Part shown: positions 29,968 through 41,540 of the stretch, one piece after another | How the letters are laid out: every line of letters begins with the position of its first letter | Numbering within the stretch: the stretch's first letter is position 1 | Assembly: GCF_026151205.1 (NCBI RefSeq) | Contig: NC_087072.1 | Coordinates: 9,049,669-9,113,668, forward strand | Origin: Bolinopsis microptera | Taxonomy: Eukaryota > Ctenophora > Tentaculata > Lobata > Bolinopsidae | DNA: 64,000 bases | Direction: 5' to 3' | Made by a program: the position numbers and the translations under genes | The notes under the pieces: model-generated | What the model was told of the DNA's origin: nothing | Database searches by the model: none | The model's input: the letters and a program-made list of their open reading frames with translations, nothing else

Positions 29968-32900
29968 TCACTGGATCTTATGAATAAAAGTGGTGAGATC
30001 CTCCACAACTCCATCAGTATTGTCAAGATGAGAGAAATGTCCTCCGTGGTCGTGGTAAGTAAATCTGAGGATAACAATTCAAATTATTGTGATAATAGCC
30101 GGTTTGGACTTTAAAAATAACGTCTAACGAGCCACAGATTTCTGAGCCTTGAATGCCACAAACATTAACAATAATTCACAAAATGAACAAACAAGGATAA
30201 ACTAACTGTTTGATGTTGTTGAAAGTTCTCCAGGACGTGAACTTGGTAAGATGTATTATCTCGTTAGGAAAGTTGGAGATAGCAACAGGAACTGTGGGAA
30301 TTGTGAAGTTCTCCAGATATTCTCGGTCATTCCAGTAAAAGTCGTAATACATCCTGTAATCAATTACATTAATCAACCAGCATTCCTTTACACAATATTC
30401 TGTTTTTATAACGTTCTACCACTCTGTAACATGAGCGGAAAGTTTGTCAGTTTATTTACGCTGAAAGCAAAGTTCAACTTTGACTCAAAGTTGTCCTCAA
30501 CCAGGATATATCCTGTAGCTGTCTTTGCACGGATAAGGAATAGTTTAAGTTCCATCTATCTTATTGTTGCTATCTTATTGTTGCTACAACTCGAAGAAGT
30601 AGCAAATAACAACAATCTCAAACAATTACCTGAGGGAAGCCTGAGCGTTCCTCATGGCCCAGAAGATAAGAACAGTTGCACAGACATTATCTAAACCATA
30701 GTTGATGAGTCCTTTTCTCCACTGTTTAGGGTCGTTGTTCGGAGCACTCATTGTAACCAGAGGAGAACCTTGAAAGAGGATAATTAGTGAAGGTTGAGAA
30801 CATACTTTATATTTACAGAAAATAAAGTGAGCCCAAGGCTTTAGAGCAAGCAGATTTCATAAAGCTCAGAAGTCGACAGATTATAAACAATTTCCAACTC
30901 TTCGTTGTGAGATATAAAACATATCCATGTGTTCACCTATCCAGGAGATGAGTCCGAGAGGTGAGTCCACTAGAGCGTATCCTAATGTGTCTGGTATAAC
31001 TGTCTGGATGTGGAAGAAGGCAAACTTCTTGTACATCCTGGGGGAGAGGGAGCTTAGCAATAATATCATTTATAAATACTTTAACATCACAAGCTGACTT
31101 ATAGATATATCAGGGCTAAATTACAATTAAAATACAGAATTGCATATTCGCAGTGACTACAAAGGTAGGTTACCTCTCTTCTAGTCCAGATATAGGGTTG
31201 ATAAAGGCCTCTTCCTGATGCGTCTGGTAAACCAACTTAGGAGCGAACAAGCCAACTAGCAGCTGACTGACCTGTCTCCAGCCGAAGTGAATGTGGTTCA
31301 ATGTGTTGTGCAGACCGATCACGTGATCAGGATACACGTGGGTCATTACAGCTCCGATTATTGCTCCCCAGTCTCCACCGTGTATCTGGTGAAATGGAGA
31401 GTACTGAGTAACGGGAGAATCAGTTTCAAGGACCTAGTTAGAATGTAGTGTCCTATAACCACACCTAAGAGACTGAACTTCATGATATAGTTATATTATA
31501 TCTTATTCAGCAGTTTGACATGCCCACTCTCCCGTTTTTGTATTTAAAGTACTTGAAAACCTCGGATTTTTGAGTGGTCTTTATGCACTTTTATCAGAAA
31601 CGGCAGCACTAACATCTGAATATATCATGTAAACGCAATTTAAACCATGTTTACACAAAGGATCCGTCCCCTAACTCACGATATATTTGTGATATCCTAG
31701 TTTCACCATGAGTTTGTGGTATGTAAGAGCGACAATACACGGTGAAACACCGGGCAGTGTGGGAGCTTCTGTAAAGCCGTGTCCAGGCAGACTGGGTGCT
31801 ATTACTGTATACCCTGGAGAAGATGGTGCTATTATTAGATTTACAGGGGCAGTGGTAATACATATATCAATCATCAATATTATCATTATTATTGAGATTT
31901 ACACAGAGCAGTGATAATCTATTAAGTTATCTTAGTTATGTTAATGTACAATAAGTACAAAGTAATATTATGTATAATATTAATGTATAGCAATATTATG
32001 TTGGTTCAAAATAAATAGGGCAAAAAACACTGTACTCAAAATGACAGAAAAGGGTAGAGGTCTAACCTTGCTCAACCAGCATTGGGATTGATTTGTGGAA
32101 CTCCCAAACTGTGCTTGGCCAGCCATGAAGTAACATGATAGGAGTGGACTTCTTCTCCTCACTTCCAACCATGTGTATAAAGTGCAAGTTGATATCTCCT
32201 GGGAAACAACAGGAAGTTAATATTTATTGTTTCTACAAACTTGAAATAATACCTTATTTACGAAGTATGTAAATGGAAAATGGAGCAGGTTAAATTTCAC
32301 AAAATCTTGACAACCAGTAAGTAGTCAATACAGTGGTCTCTGTTAAAAAATCTAACAACTTGCCTATAACAGTTTTAAAATGTTTAAACTGATCAAGGAC
32401 ACTGTTAACATCTGCAATCTCGTAGAAATCAGTCAGGTGATTAGCTACCATGTTAACATAGCTAACTGGAACACCGTAAGGGCTGCTGTCAGGGTCCTCC
32501 AGGTTATTGTTTATAACCCTCTTTCTCAGACGATCTGAATTGTGGAAAATGTGAGATTTGTGGATGACAACTTGATTGGAAAACTGAACATATCATCATT
32601 TAAGGGTTACAGTATAGGACAGTTTCAATGAAATTAAGTTTCAAATTCCTGGACGTTGCTATCACACAAAATAATCATTAATTGTAAATCACCTATCATG
32701 TCGAGAAAAAACTCCTCAGTAATCAGATCAGTAGGATTAAACTCGACAACATCTGAATCTTTCCAGGATTCGGCCAATTCAATATAGCCTTGTTTCCTTT
32801 CCTTCATCATGGCAGATATCTTGCGTTTCTTCATAAAGGTAACGAGTCCAGCCACAGCAAGGGGCATCCCAACTATCACTACTATGTAGCAAAGTTCCAT
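29968..32900 (-). CDS. Microsomal-type epoxide hydrolase A
   Basis: Nine exons join in frame to 446 aa: 32693-32900, 32364-32534, 32067-32198, 31680-31813, 31174-31385, 30937-31037, 30630-30768, 30207-30353, 29968-30064. The N-terminal membrane anchor is residues 1-20 (CYIVVIVGMPLAVAGLV). The alpha/beta-hydrolase core shows HGWP (151-154, oxyanion hole), nucleophile Asp220 in GGDWG, likely acid Glu397 in NFPNE and His424 in HGGHF. Glu-His spacing is 27, as in human EPHX1. Expected role: hydrolysis of lipid or xenobiotic epoxides to diols at the ER membrane. The donor of exon 2 is GC (ATAG/GCAAGT). Unlike genes B and C, it lacks the intron after the Asp-containing segment and has one between 31174 and 31037. 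Confidence 0.88.
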
Positions 32901-33478
32901 CACTCTGAAGAAGGTATGGTTCAATTTTGCAAAACAAAGTTGATTATCAGAAAGCTTCAAGAAGGAATTTGTCTGTAAGTCGAGTAAATTAAGAAATGTC
33001 AATTTGACAAAGATTGTTTCAAAAATATCATATTAATATTGTGATGTTATCGATCAAAGCAAAATATTCAGTGTTCACTGGAAACGTTAAATTCAATTTA
33101 TAAAGCAACGCAACTCAATAGAATTTGATACTATTGACAATGAACACATTAGGGATAACTTAATCTTCAAATTATCTCATAAGCAAGAAGATCAAATTTC
33201 AACCTGAAATTGGTGATATCAACTCCCATCCAATCAAATATCTCCCAACATTAATTAATCAAATATCTCCAGTATTAATTAATAATTATGTTTACCTAAA
33301 TTATCTGCATCAACTTTAATCCGCCTTCTTGTCTTAGCACCCCACTGTATGATTATTTACCAATGTAAATAACATTATAAATCCAGCGAACTAATGTTGT
33401 TGAAACCTGTAACTGAGAGTTTGAAATAAACGAACAAAATTCGTCAAGAAACAAAAAACGATATTTTTTTAATTTATC
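32901..33478. other. AT-rich spacer upstream of gene A
   Basis: Presumed 5' flank of hydrolase A. No motif could be assigned with confidence. Confidence 0.4.
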
Positions 33479-33682
33479 GATTTTGACACCACCTGAGAGT
33501 CTAATTTTTGGGACCTTTTGTATTTCTTCATACTGATAGAAAGGCCATAAAAGCATTTGACCCAGCCAAAAACGTTTCAATAATATATCTCTCACAGTTT
33601 TTGCGGAAAGTCGTATTGAAGTTGATACTGCAGTGTCAGTAAATGGCAACAGATATACACCAATATCGTCTAGCTTTATATA
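33479..33682. repeat. Dispersed repeat, copy 2
   Basis: Related to 16741-16982 over most of its length and ends at the same CTTTATATATA string. A Tigger-like MITE is inserted directly at that end. Confidence 0.6.
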
Positions 33683-33684
33683 TA

Positions 33685-33872
33685 CAGTAAAACCCCGATT
33701 TATTGCGCCCCCGATTCACCACATACCCCAAAATACCGCGGCCATTTCCTTTCCCCCAAATAGGGCTAAACATACATAATGTAAACCCAACAAACCCCGA
33801 CTTAATGCGGACCCCGATTTACCGCGGTTGTTTCCTTTCCCCCAAACTCCGCGGTAAATCGGGGTTTTACTG
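33685..33872. mobile_element. Tigger/pogo-like MITE
   Basis: 188 bp. The ends CAGTAAAACCCCGATTTA and TAAATCGGGGTTTTACTG are perfect inverted repeats, flanked by TA on both sides. CAGT ends and a TA target duplication fit the Tc1/mariner superfamily, pogo/Tigger group. Non-coding. Confidence 0.85.
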
Positions 33873-33874
33873 TA

Positions 33875-34481
33875 GTACGATATTGGCAATTTAATGAATG
33901 TGTGATTTTATATTTGAACACGCAAATAATTAATTAGATTGTGTCAAGAGTAACAGAGTAACTACGCGATGTATGATCATTTTGATAAATGGTCAAAATA
34001 TTACTACAATTCATATCAATTATTTCATGTAAAACCAAAAACACGATAAAAATCAAATAAATCAAGAACCTTACTTTTAAGCATTCGTAGGTGATAATTT
34101 AAATAGCTAAAGCCTTTCGATAAAACTTGATGAATCAAAACGTAAATTATATCTATTAGCTTGTGATAAAAGTGGTAATTCGTAATTAATTATAAAATTT
34201 GGTAATATATGTTAAATTAGTAAATAAAAACATAAAACTCATCTGTTAAACATCATTTATCATATAAAAACAAACAGTAAATTAGCACACAATGGTTCAG
34301 TTTAATTTATAAATACTCTGAATAAAAATCATTACAAGCTAAAAAGAAAGATATCACATCAATCATGTCTAAAAATCGTCTCCATAAAGTAAGGGTATTG
34401 ATAATTTGATGTAAGTCCACTCGACTTACTCGACTTAGGGCGGCTTCAACGTCCGAACATAAAGTCCAGAAGAGGGATTTT
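33875..34481. other. AT-rich spacer between hydrolase genes A and B
   Basis: No gene. The part near 34340-34420 is duplicated at 38160-38240, downstream of gene C (shared CATCAATCATGTCTA), showing that the B/C duplication included 3' flank. Confidence 0.6.
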
Positions 34482-37200
34482 TCACTTAATTTTCTGGATA
34501 AAAGAGGTCAGATCCCCGACAACAGCCTTTGTGTTGTCAATGTGGGAGAAGTGTCCTCCGTGGGTATGGTAGTTGTACCTAGGGTTGAAAAAAAGTAGCT
34601 TTTTTTGACAATTTCAAGTCAGATAATTGAATTAAATCAAAATATTTCAGGCGCTTCAAAAATAAACATGTACGTCTAAAGAGTTGATAATCAATAGTGA
34701 TCTGAAAATATATTATACTCACTGCTTGATGTTGTTGAAGATGGCGCCGGTTGCAAATCTAGTCAAATGAATACCCTCGTTAGGGAAATTAGAAATAGCA
34801 ACAGGGACATTTGGGATACACAAGCTCGAAAGTAGTTCTGTATCGTTCGAGTAGAATTCGTGGTAAATCCTGCAATTTGAATTAATGGAGATTGAAGGTA
34901 GTATAATAGCTGATAAACAAAATAATATTTTCTGGCATTTAAAGATTTAATCAAAAGATCTTAGGATAAATAATGATTAGCACCACGTTGAACGTCAAAC
35001 GTTATTTTGTGATCAAAATATAGCCAAATTGGCACGTCATATCATATTCCAAATTTTTGCACACCCATTTTACACAATTCTAAGTCAGTGCCAACTGCTA
35101 TATCCGACTAGCACTCCATAACAAAAATCTCGAACCTGACAGGAAACAGTATTTTATATTCACCTCATTGAAGCTTGTGCACTTTTTACAGACCAAAATA
35201 TGCTTATCATGGCACAGATATTGTCAAGTCCAAAGCATTTTATCCCATCTTCAATATTGGCCATTGCACTCTTAGTCGTATCCTTTGAACTGCTAGCCAT
35301 AGCATAACAGGATCCTGAAAGCAGTATGTAAATTAATAAGAATTCAAAAAATGTATAGGCTTGGAAGATTTTCCACCCGAGAATACTATTCGAGAAGTCA
35401 AAATTCCACAGAAAGATTCTAGATGGTAATATCATTATTAGAGATTACCTATCCAACCAATAAGTCCAACTGGGGAGTCAACCATGCCATATCCATAGGA
35501 ATCCGGTAGCACAGACTGCACATGAAAATATGCAAATTTTTGATACAGCCTTTGACCAAATTTGGAGACAGGGTGCATAAATCCTTTCTCTTTTGCAGTG
35601 GTGTACACCAAAGAAGGAAACACTGCTCCAACCAAGGTTTGGAGTATTTGTCTCCAACCTGAAAAATTGGAAAGTGATTCATTTTAAATAAAAGTGCATC
35701 TTCAATAAATGAGTAAGATTCCTTCTTTTTTTTCAACAAGGTGCCCATTCAAGAAAGCCAGGCAGGAAAATTAAATTAAAATTATGATTTTCACGATAAA
35801 ACATTAGATTTCAACAGGTCAAAACAGTCTCAAAACTTACAAACATATGAAAATATTGCATACCAAATTTAACTTGATTCATAGTATTGTGAAGTCCAAT
35901 AATACTCTCAGGATACATATAGGTCATCAGAGACCCAATAATAGACCCCCAATCTCCACCATGGATCTGAAGAATTGAATAACTATCTGACCAAAAGTTG
36001 GGTTTGAAAATATTTTTTATCGGTGGCCAAAAATACAAGCATTAGCTAACAGATTACAGATAATAACCAGTATAATTGACACATTAACTTTTATAATTTA
36101 TATCAGAATACTTACAACGAATCTTTTATAGCCTAGCTGCAGCATTAGTTTGCGGTAAGCACAGGCCATCACAGCAGGGCTAACTCCGGTTACATTTGGT
36201 GGTTCTGTAAACCCAAGACCAGGGAGACTTGGTATCACTACGGTATAACCTAAGAATAATGTCTTTAAGAGTATAATATCAGTTCATATCATTCAAGGAA
36301 GCATTTAATGAACTATTAAACTCAAACTCAGGGCTTAAAATTTCAAGGATTGACACGTTTAAATGTTCAAACCTTGTTCAACCAGCATTGGGATTGATTT
36401 GTGGAACTCCCAAACTGTGCTTGGCCAGCCATGAAGTAATATGATAGGAGTGGACTTCTTCTCCTCACTTCCAACCATGTGTATAAAGTGCAAGTTGATA
36501 TCTCCTGGAGGAGTGACATGCTTATATTGAATTAATTATGAAATCAAAACTTGAGGTATAATTTTTAAATCAGCCACAACTATTCAATGGAGGTTCTAAG
36601 CATTAGTTAGTTTGCGATATTATTTGTCAAGCAACTGAGGAACTTACTTTGTACTGTTTAATGTTTATTCTACATACCTATTACTGTTTTAAAGTGCTTA
36701 AACTGACAAAGCACATTGTTCACCATAGAAAAATCAAAAGAATTCGTCAAATGATCTGCCACGAGATTGACATAAGTCGCTGGTGTTCCATAGGGACTGT
36801 TCTCGGGTTCAACCAAGTTGGGAATAACAATCCTCTTCTTCAGTCTATCTGGTAATTATAAAATTTTAAGTTTTAATATTGAGTACTTATACAGCATTAA
36901 TGCAATAGAAATACATTTTTTTCAGAGGAATCTTCCTGAAAATGCACCGATAAATGATCATTGTCACACAGAAACTGAATAATTCCATAGAAATGTACCT
37001 GTCATCTCATTGAAGTCAACTTCAAGCATTTTTGTTCGAGGATCAAACTCAATGATCTCAGATTTATCCCAGGAATTTGCTTTGTCCTTCAAAGCATCAA
37101 CAAGTTTTTTTAGTCGAAGAGACTTCCTCCTTTTGGCCAAAAGGACTATGAATATAATGAGGAGAAGAAACCCTCCTACGAGAGTTGAACAACAGAACAT
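34482..37200 (-). CDS. Microsomal-type epoxide hydrolase B
   Basis: Nine exons join in frame to 448 aa: 36999-37200, 36678-36848, 36373-36504, 36116-36249, 35864-35966, 35449-35658, 35164-35314, 34723-34869, 34482-34578. N-terminal anchor GGFLLLIIFIVLLAKRRK. Triad: Asp218 (GGDWGS), Glu399 (NFPNE), His426 (HGGHF); HGWP at 149-152. Intron phases match gene C exactly. Relative to A it has an intron at VKFG/WRQ and lacks the one before LYQKFAYFHVQ. Exon 3 is almost identical to that of gene A, although the other exons are much more diverged. A decayed extra exon 7 lies 28 nt downstream of exon 7. Confidence 0.88.
34990..35135 (-). pseudogene. Decayed second copy of exon 7 in gene B
   Basis: It aligns with the alternative exon of gene C (38849-38993), starting after the same CCTGTCAG acceptor and the same GTTCGAGATTT start. 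It contains in-frame stops and lost the donor. It sits at the same 28-nt distance from exon 7 as in gene C. Confidence 0.7.
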
Positions 37201-37234
37201 TTCACTTCAACAACCTAAAGAATTTAACCGTAAA

Positions 37235-37548
37235 GGGGGGGGGGGGGAACCAACGGGCATTAATGGGCATTAATGGGCATTAATGGGCATTAATGGCAAT
37301 GGCAGTCTGAGCAAAATTTTAAAATACTGCCATTAATATGCCCATACTTTTTTATTCGCTTTTGAAACTTTCAGGTCACTTTAGGGTACTGTGAAACTAG
37401 ACTCACATACTAAACTGATGATTTGGCACGTATCTACCGAAATTTAGAGACCATAGACATTTTTCTATTAAATATGGGCATTAATGTGCATTAATGTCAA
37501 TGGCAGTCTGAGCACAATTTTAAAATACTGCCATCAATGCCCGTTGGT

Positions 37549-37580
<32 letters not shown>
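37235..37580. mobile_element. G/C-homopolymer-bounded foldback element 4 (short)
   Basis: Begins with 13 G then AACCAACGGGCATTAATG, and ends CATCAATGCCCGTTGGTT then 31 C. Units of 10 bp (GGGCATTAAT) occur in the left arm. Each half holds a hairpin motif of the form GGCAGTCTGAGC..AAAATACTGCC. CGTAAA flanks it at 37229-37234 and 37583-37588, the right copy offset by two bases. It inserted 34 bp upstream of the start codon of hydrolase B, so it may lie in the promoter or 5' UTR. Confidence 0.75.
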
Positions 37581-37581
<1 letters not shown>

Positions 37582-37589
37582 TCGTAAAT

Positions 37590-38262
37590 AGTACATAAAC
37601 TGTACATTGTACATGTGCTCAAGTATTATCATAAATAAATAGGGTCATACACACATGCTTCAACACAAATTACCCATTTTCGGGCATGTTGTGGGAGTAT
37701 CTCTTATGCATGCCTATGATAATCCGTTGAGGAATAGGTGGGCTCTCGTTTTTTCATTTTCGAAGTTTTAAAATTTAACGGTGTGACACATTTCACTCTT
37801 GAAACAATTGTCTCCATTTTTTAAAGCACAAAATTACATCGTAAGAACTAACATTTTTACTGCTACAATAAATTGTTAATAGTTTTACTTTATTCGTACA
37901 AAACATCAAAAAGAAAACCATCACAATATTATAAAAACTACTAAGTTAAGCTGGAAATGTTTGCACATTTCGACAGCTATCTGCTATATATTAAATATTA
38001 TAATCAATTTTAATCAATCATAAATCATTAAAATCAAAACGTAAATCTTATCAGTTCAAAATCATTAGAATTTAAAAACATGCCGTATAATTTGCACACA
38101 TTGGTTCGGCTGAAGTAATGAAGTATTCTGAATGAAAATCGTAATTATGAATAAAAATCGTATCAAGCTAAAAAGAAAGATATCACATCAATCATGTCTA
38201 TAAATCGTCTCCATAAAATAAGGGTATTGATAATTTGAGGTTAAAGTCCCGGAGAAGCCTGT
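37590..38262. other. AT-rich spacer between hydrolase genes B and C
   Basis: Contains the 3' flank of gene C, duplicated from or to the 3' flank of gene B. No gene seen. Confidence 0.45.
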
Positions 38263-41200
38263 TCACTGAAGTTTCTGGATAAAAGAGGTGAGATCCCCGA
38301 CAACAGCCTCTGTGTTGTCAATGTGAGAGAAGTGTCCTCCGTGGGTATGGTAGTTGAACCTAAGGTTGGAAGTGGTAAAAATAACAGAACAGTATTTAAT
38401 TTCTTCCAATTTCTTAAAAACTAGCTTCAGTTTTTTATTCAAGTTAAATTGAATTAATTTTAAAATATATGTGCTACTAACATGATGTGTATAATATATC
38501 ATATGTTTTAAAATTTGAGGCAATTCAAAATATATTTTAAGAATTTACTATTATCCATAGATAATCGACTCACTGTTTGATGTTCTTGAAAGTGGTCCAT
38601 GATGCAAATTTAGTCAAATGAATAATCTCGTTAGGGAAATTAGAGATTGCAACAGGGACATTTGGAATTGTCAAGTTTGAAAATAGTTCCTTATCGTTCC
38701 AGTAGAATTCGTGGTAAATCCTGTAATTTGAATTATTCTAGTCTAAACTGTTCATGTTTGAGGATGAAACAGTGGAATAGATCTATATTATCCAAATCTC
38801 GGGATTTTTATTCTTTTTGTTCATATTTTATTAAATCCTAAGAAGTACCTCATTGAGCTTAAAGCGTTCTTTTGTGTCCAAAATATAGCCAAATTACTGC
38901 ATATATTTTCAATGCCAAAATTTTGCACACCCTCTCTCCACATTTCTAAGACAGTGTCATATCCGTTGGTACTCCATAACACAAATCTCGAACCTGACAG
39001 GAAACAGTATTTTATATTCACCTCATTGAAGCTTGTGCACTTCTTACAGACCAAAATATGCTTATCATGGCACAGATATTGTCAAGTCCAAAGCTTGTCA
39101 CTCCTTTATTAAGATTGGCCATAATGTTCTTGGTCAAATCCATTTGACAGCTAACCAGGGGATATGTGGTTCCTGACAAATGATTTAAAATTTTGAAAAT
39201 GTTTTCTTTTTCACCTCAAAATAAAATTCGAAACGTTGGTCAATGGTATTAAAAGAATTATAGTATTATTGTTGAGGTTACCTATCCAACCAATGAGTCC
39301 AACTGGGGAGTCAACCATGCCATATCCATAGGAATCCGGTAGCACAGACTGGACGTGAAAATATGCAACTTTTCGATACATCCTTTCACTAAATTTGAAC
39401 ATAGGGTGCATGAATCTTTTCTCCTCTTCAGTGGTGTACACCAAGGAAGGGAACACAGCTCCAACCAAGGTTTGAAGTATTTGCCTCCAACCTGTAAGAT
39501 GAAAAGTCATCCATTGTATCTATGAAGTGCAACATCTCTAATCAAGTCAGATTTTAATAATGGATTAAATGAAACAATAGATTTGAAATTGAGTTTCTTC
39601 TGCCAAAAGGTGTTCCACTCAAGAAACTAAAGAGATAAATAAATAAAACTCAGAAAATGAATCAAAATATCGCATACCAAGTTTGAAGTGATTCATTGTA
39701 TTATGAAGTCCAATAACACTTTCAGGATACATGTAAGTCATCAAAGACCCAATGATTGCCCCCCAATCTCCCCCATGAACCTGAAGAGCCCCAAATCAAA
39801 GTTTAAACAGATTTAATCTAAACTGGATCTCCTGAGGATTCTCCTCTCAGTAAATGATTCAAAATGAATATACAGTGTACATATAACGAAATGAGCATAA
39901 ACAAACAGATAATATCCAGAAAATAACACATCCACACATTAATGTCAGAAGACTTACAATGAATCGTTTGTAGCCTAGCTGAAGCATTAGTTTATGGTAA
40001 GCACAAGCCATCACAGCAGGGGTTACACCAGTAACAGATGGTGGTTCTGTAAAACCATGGCCAGGAAGACTTGGAGCAATTATGGTGTAACCTAAGAACA
40101 GTGGCATTTGAAGGGCACAACCATTTAACATTCAACCTCTCGATATTATCATATTAACTTAGTTAGCAGATAAAGTTATTAAATGCGTCTTTTTATAGAT
40201 AATTATTGTTTATGCTAATTTAATACTGTTACACTGCAGTTCCACGGCTCAGTTTTGCAACCAGATTTGCTCACATTTTTTCTCACATTTTTGCGACCGG
40301 AAATGAAATTCAAAAATATTTCTCCGCACGGAGAAATATTTTTGATATGACTCAAAACTCCGTGAAAGCAGTTTTAACCTGGGCGCTTGCGTGGGACATT
40401 TCATTATAATACGCCCACGTGCGCGCGCAAATCTGCGTGCAAAAATACCAACCGTGGGAACGTACATTGTAAACAAAACTGCCTTCGCGGAGTTTTGCCT
40501 TACAAAACTCTTTTCGCGGAGTTTTGTGTCAAATCTGGTCGCAAAACTGAGCCGTGGAACTGGGCTGTTACCAGGGTTAATACCTAATTATGCCCTGAAA
40601 TTCATGTTCAAACCTTCCTCAACAAGCATTGGGATTGATTTGTGGAACTCCCAAACTGTACTTGGCCAGCCATGAAGTAACATGATTGGAGTGGACTTCT
40701 TCTCCTCGCTTCCAACCATGTGTATAAAGTGCAAATTGATGTCTCCTGAAAGAGTAACTGGGTAAGATTGAATTATTACAGAACCAAAACATGAGGTATA
40801 CAGTACTGTATTTACTTATTTACGTTGGCCACTTCTCTTCATATCAATGGGAAATGTAAATAATAAGTTGTATTATTGTGAAATTGTTAAAGCTACTTGG
40901 AAAGTTACTTTGTACTGTTTATTCCACATACCTATCACTGTTTTAAAGTGCTTAAACTGACAAAGCACATTGTTCACCATAGAAAAATCAAAAGAATTTG
41001 TCATGTGATCTGCCACCATATTGACATAAGTTGCTGGTGTTCCATAGGGACTGTTCTGGGGTTCATCCAAGTTGGGAACAACAATTCTTTTCTTCAGTCG
41101 ATCTGGTAATGATCATTTGAATTATAATATTACTTATATGCCATCTAACATGTGAAATAATCCTATCATTTTAGATCAAACTTAAATTTCATGAATATGC

Positions 41201-41454
41201 AAAGACACACAATCATTGTGACACAATCATGGATGATTCTCTAGAAATGTACCTGTCATTTCATTGAAATCATCCTCAAGCAATTTTGTTCGAGGATTGA
41301 ACTCAATGACCTCAGATTCATCCCAGGAATTTGCTTTGTCCTTTAGAGTATTAACACGGTTTTGTATTCTGAGAGACTTCTTTCGTTTGGCCAAGAAGAC
41401 AATGAATATGATGAAGAGAACCAACCCTCCTATGAGAGTAAGACAGCAGAACAT
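38263..41454 (-). CDS. Microsomal-type epoxide hydrolase C
   Basis: Exons 41253-41454, 40932-41102, 40614-40745, 39958-40091, 39678-39780, 39282-39491, 39022-39172, 38574-38720, 38263-38359 join in frame to 448 aa. The N-terminal anchor is GGLVLFIIFIVFLAKRKK. Catalytic residues: Asp218 in VHGGDWG, Glu399 in NFPNE, His426 in HGGHF; HGWP at 149-152. Every exon length equals that of gene B, marking B and C as the youngest duplicates. A second version of exon 7 (38849-38993) follows the first after 28 nt. It has the same length modulo three, good splice sites and no stop, so two protein forms differing in the segment before the Glu-bearing exon are likely. Confidence 0.88.
38849..38993 (-). CDS. 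Alternative exon 7' of hydrolase C
   Basis: 145 nt, bounded by CTGTCAG/GTTCG and ATGAG/GTACTT. Translation begins GSRFVLWST and ends NALSSMR, parallel to exon 7 (GTTYPLVSC to SAQASMR). Both exons leave one base modulo three, so the frame survives only if exactly one is used. The intervening 28 nt is too short for a normal intron, which would enforce exclusivity. Confidence 0.7.
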
Positions 41455-41540
41455 TTAAGCCTAAAGAAAAATCATAAACAGTTACTGTTCTACACAATTT
41501 GTACCTTCTTCTTCAAACGAAAGGCTGTTCAAACAATATA

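Noticed and set aside
37550-37580. Homopolymer runs as scaffolding gaps or assembly joins
   Set aside because: Paired inverse sequence inside and direct target-site repeats outside the runs argue for real element ends, though run lengths may be inaccurate.
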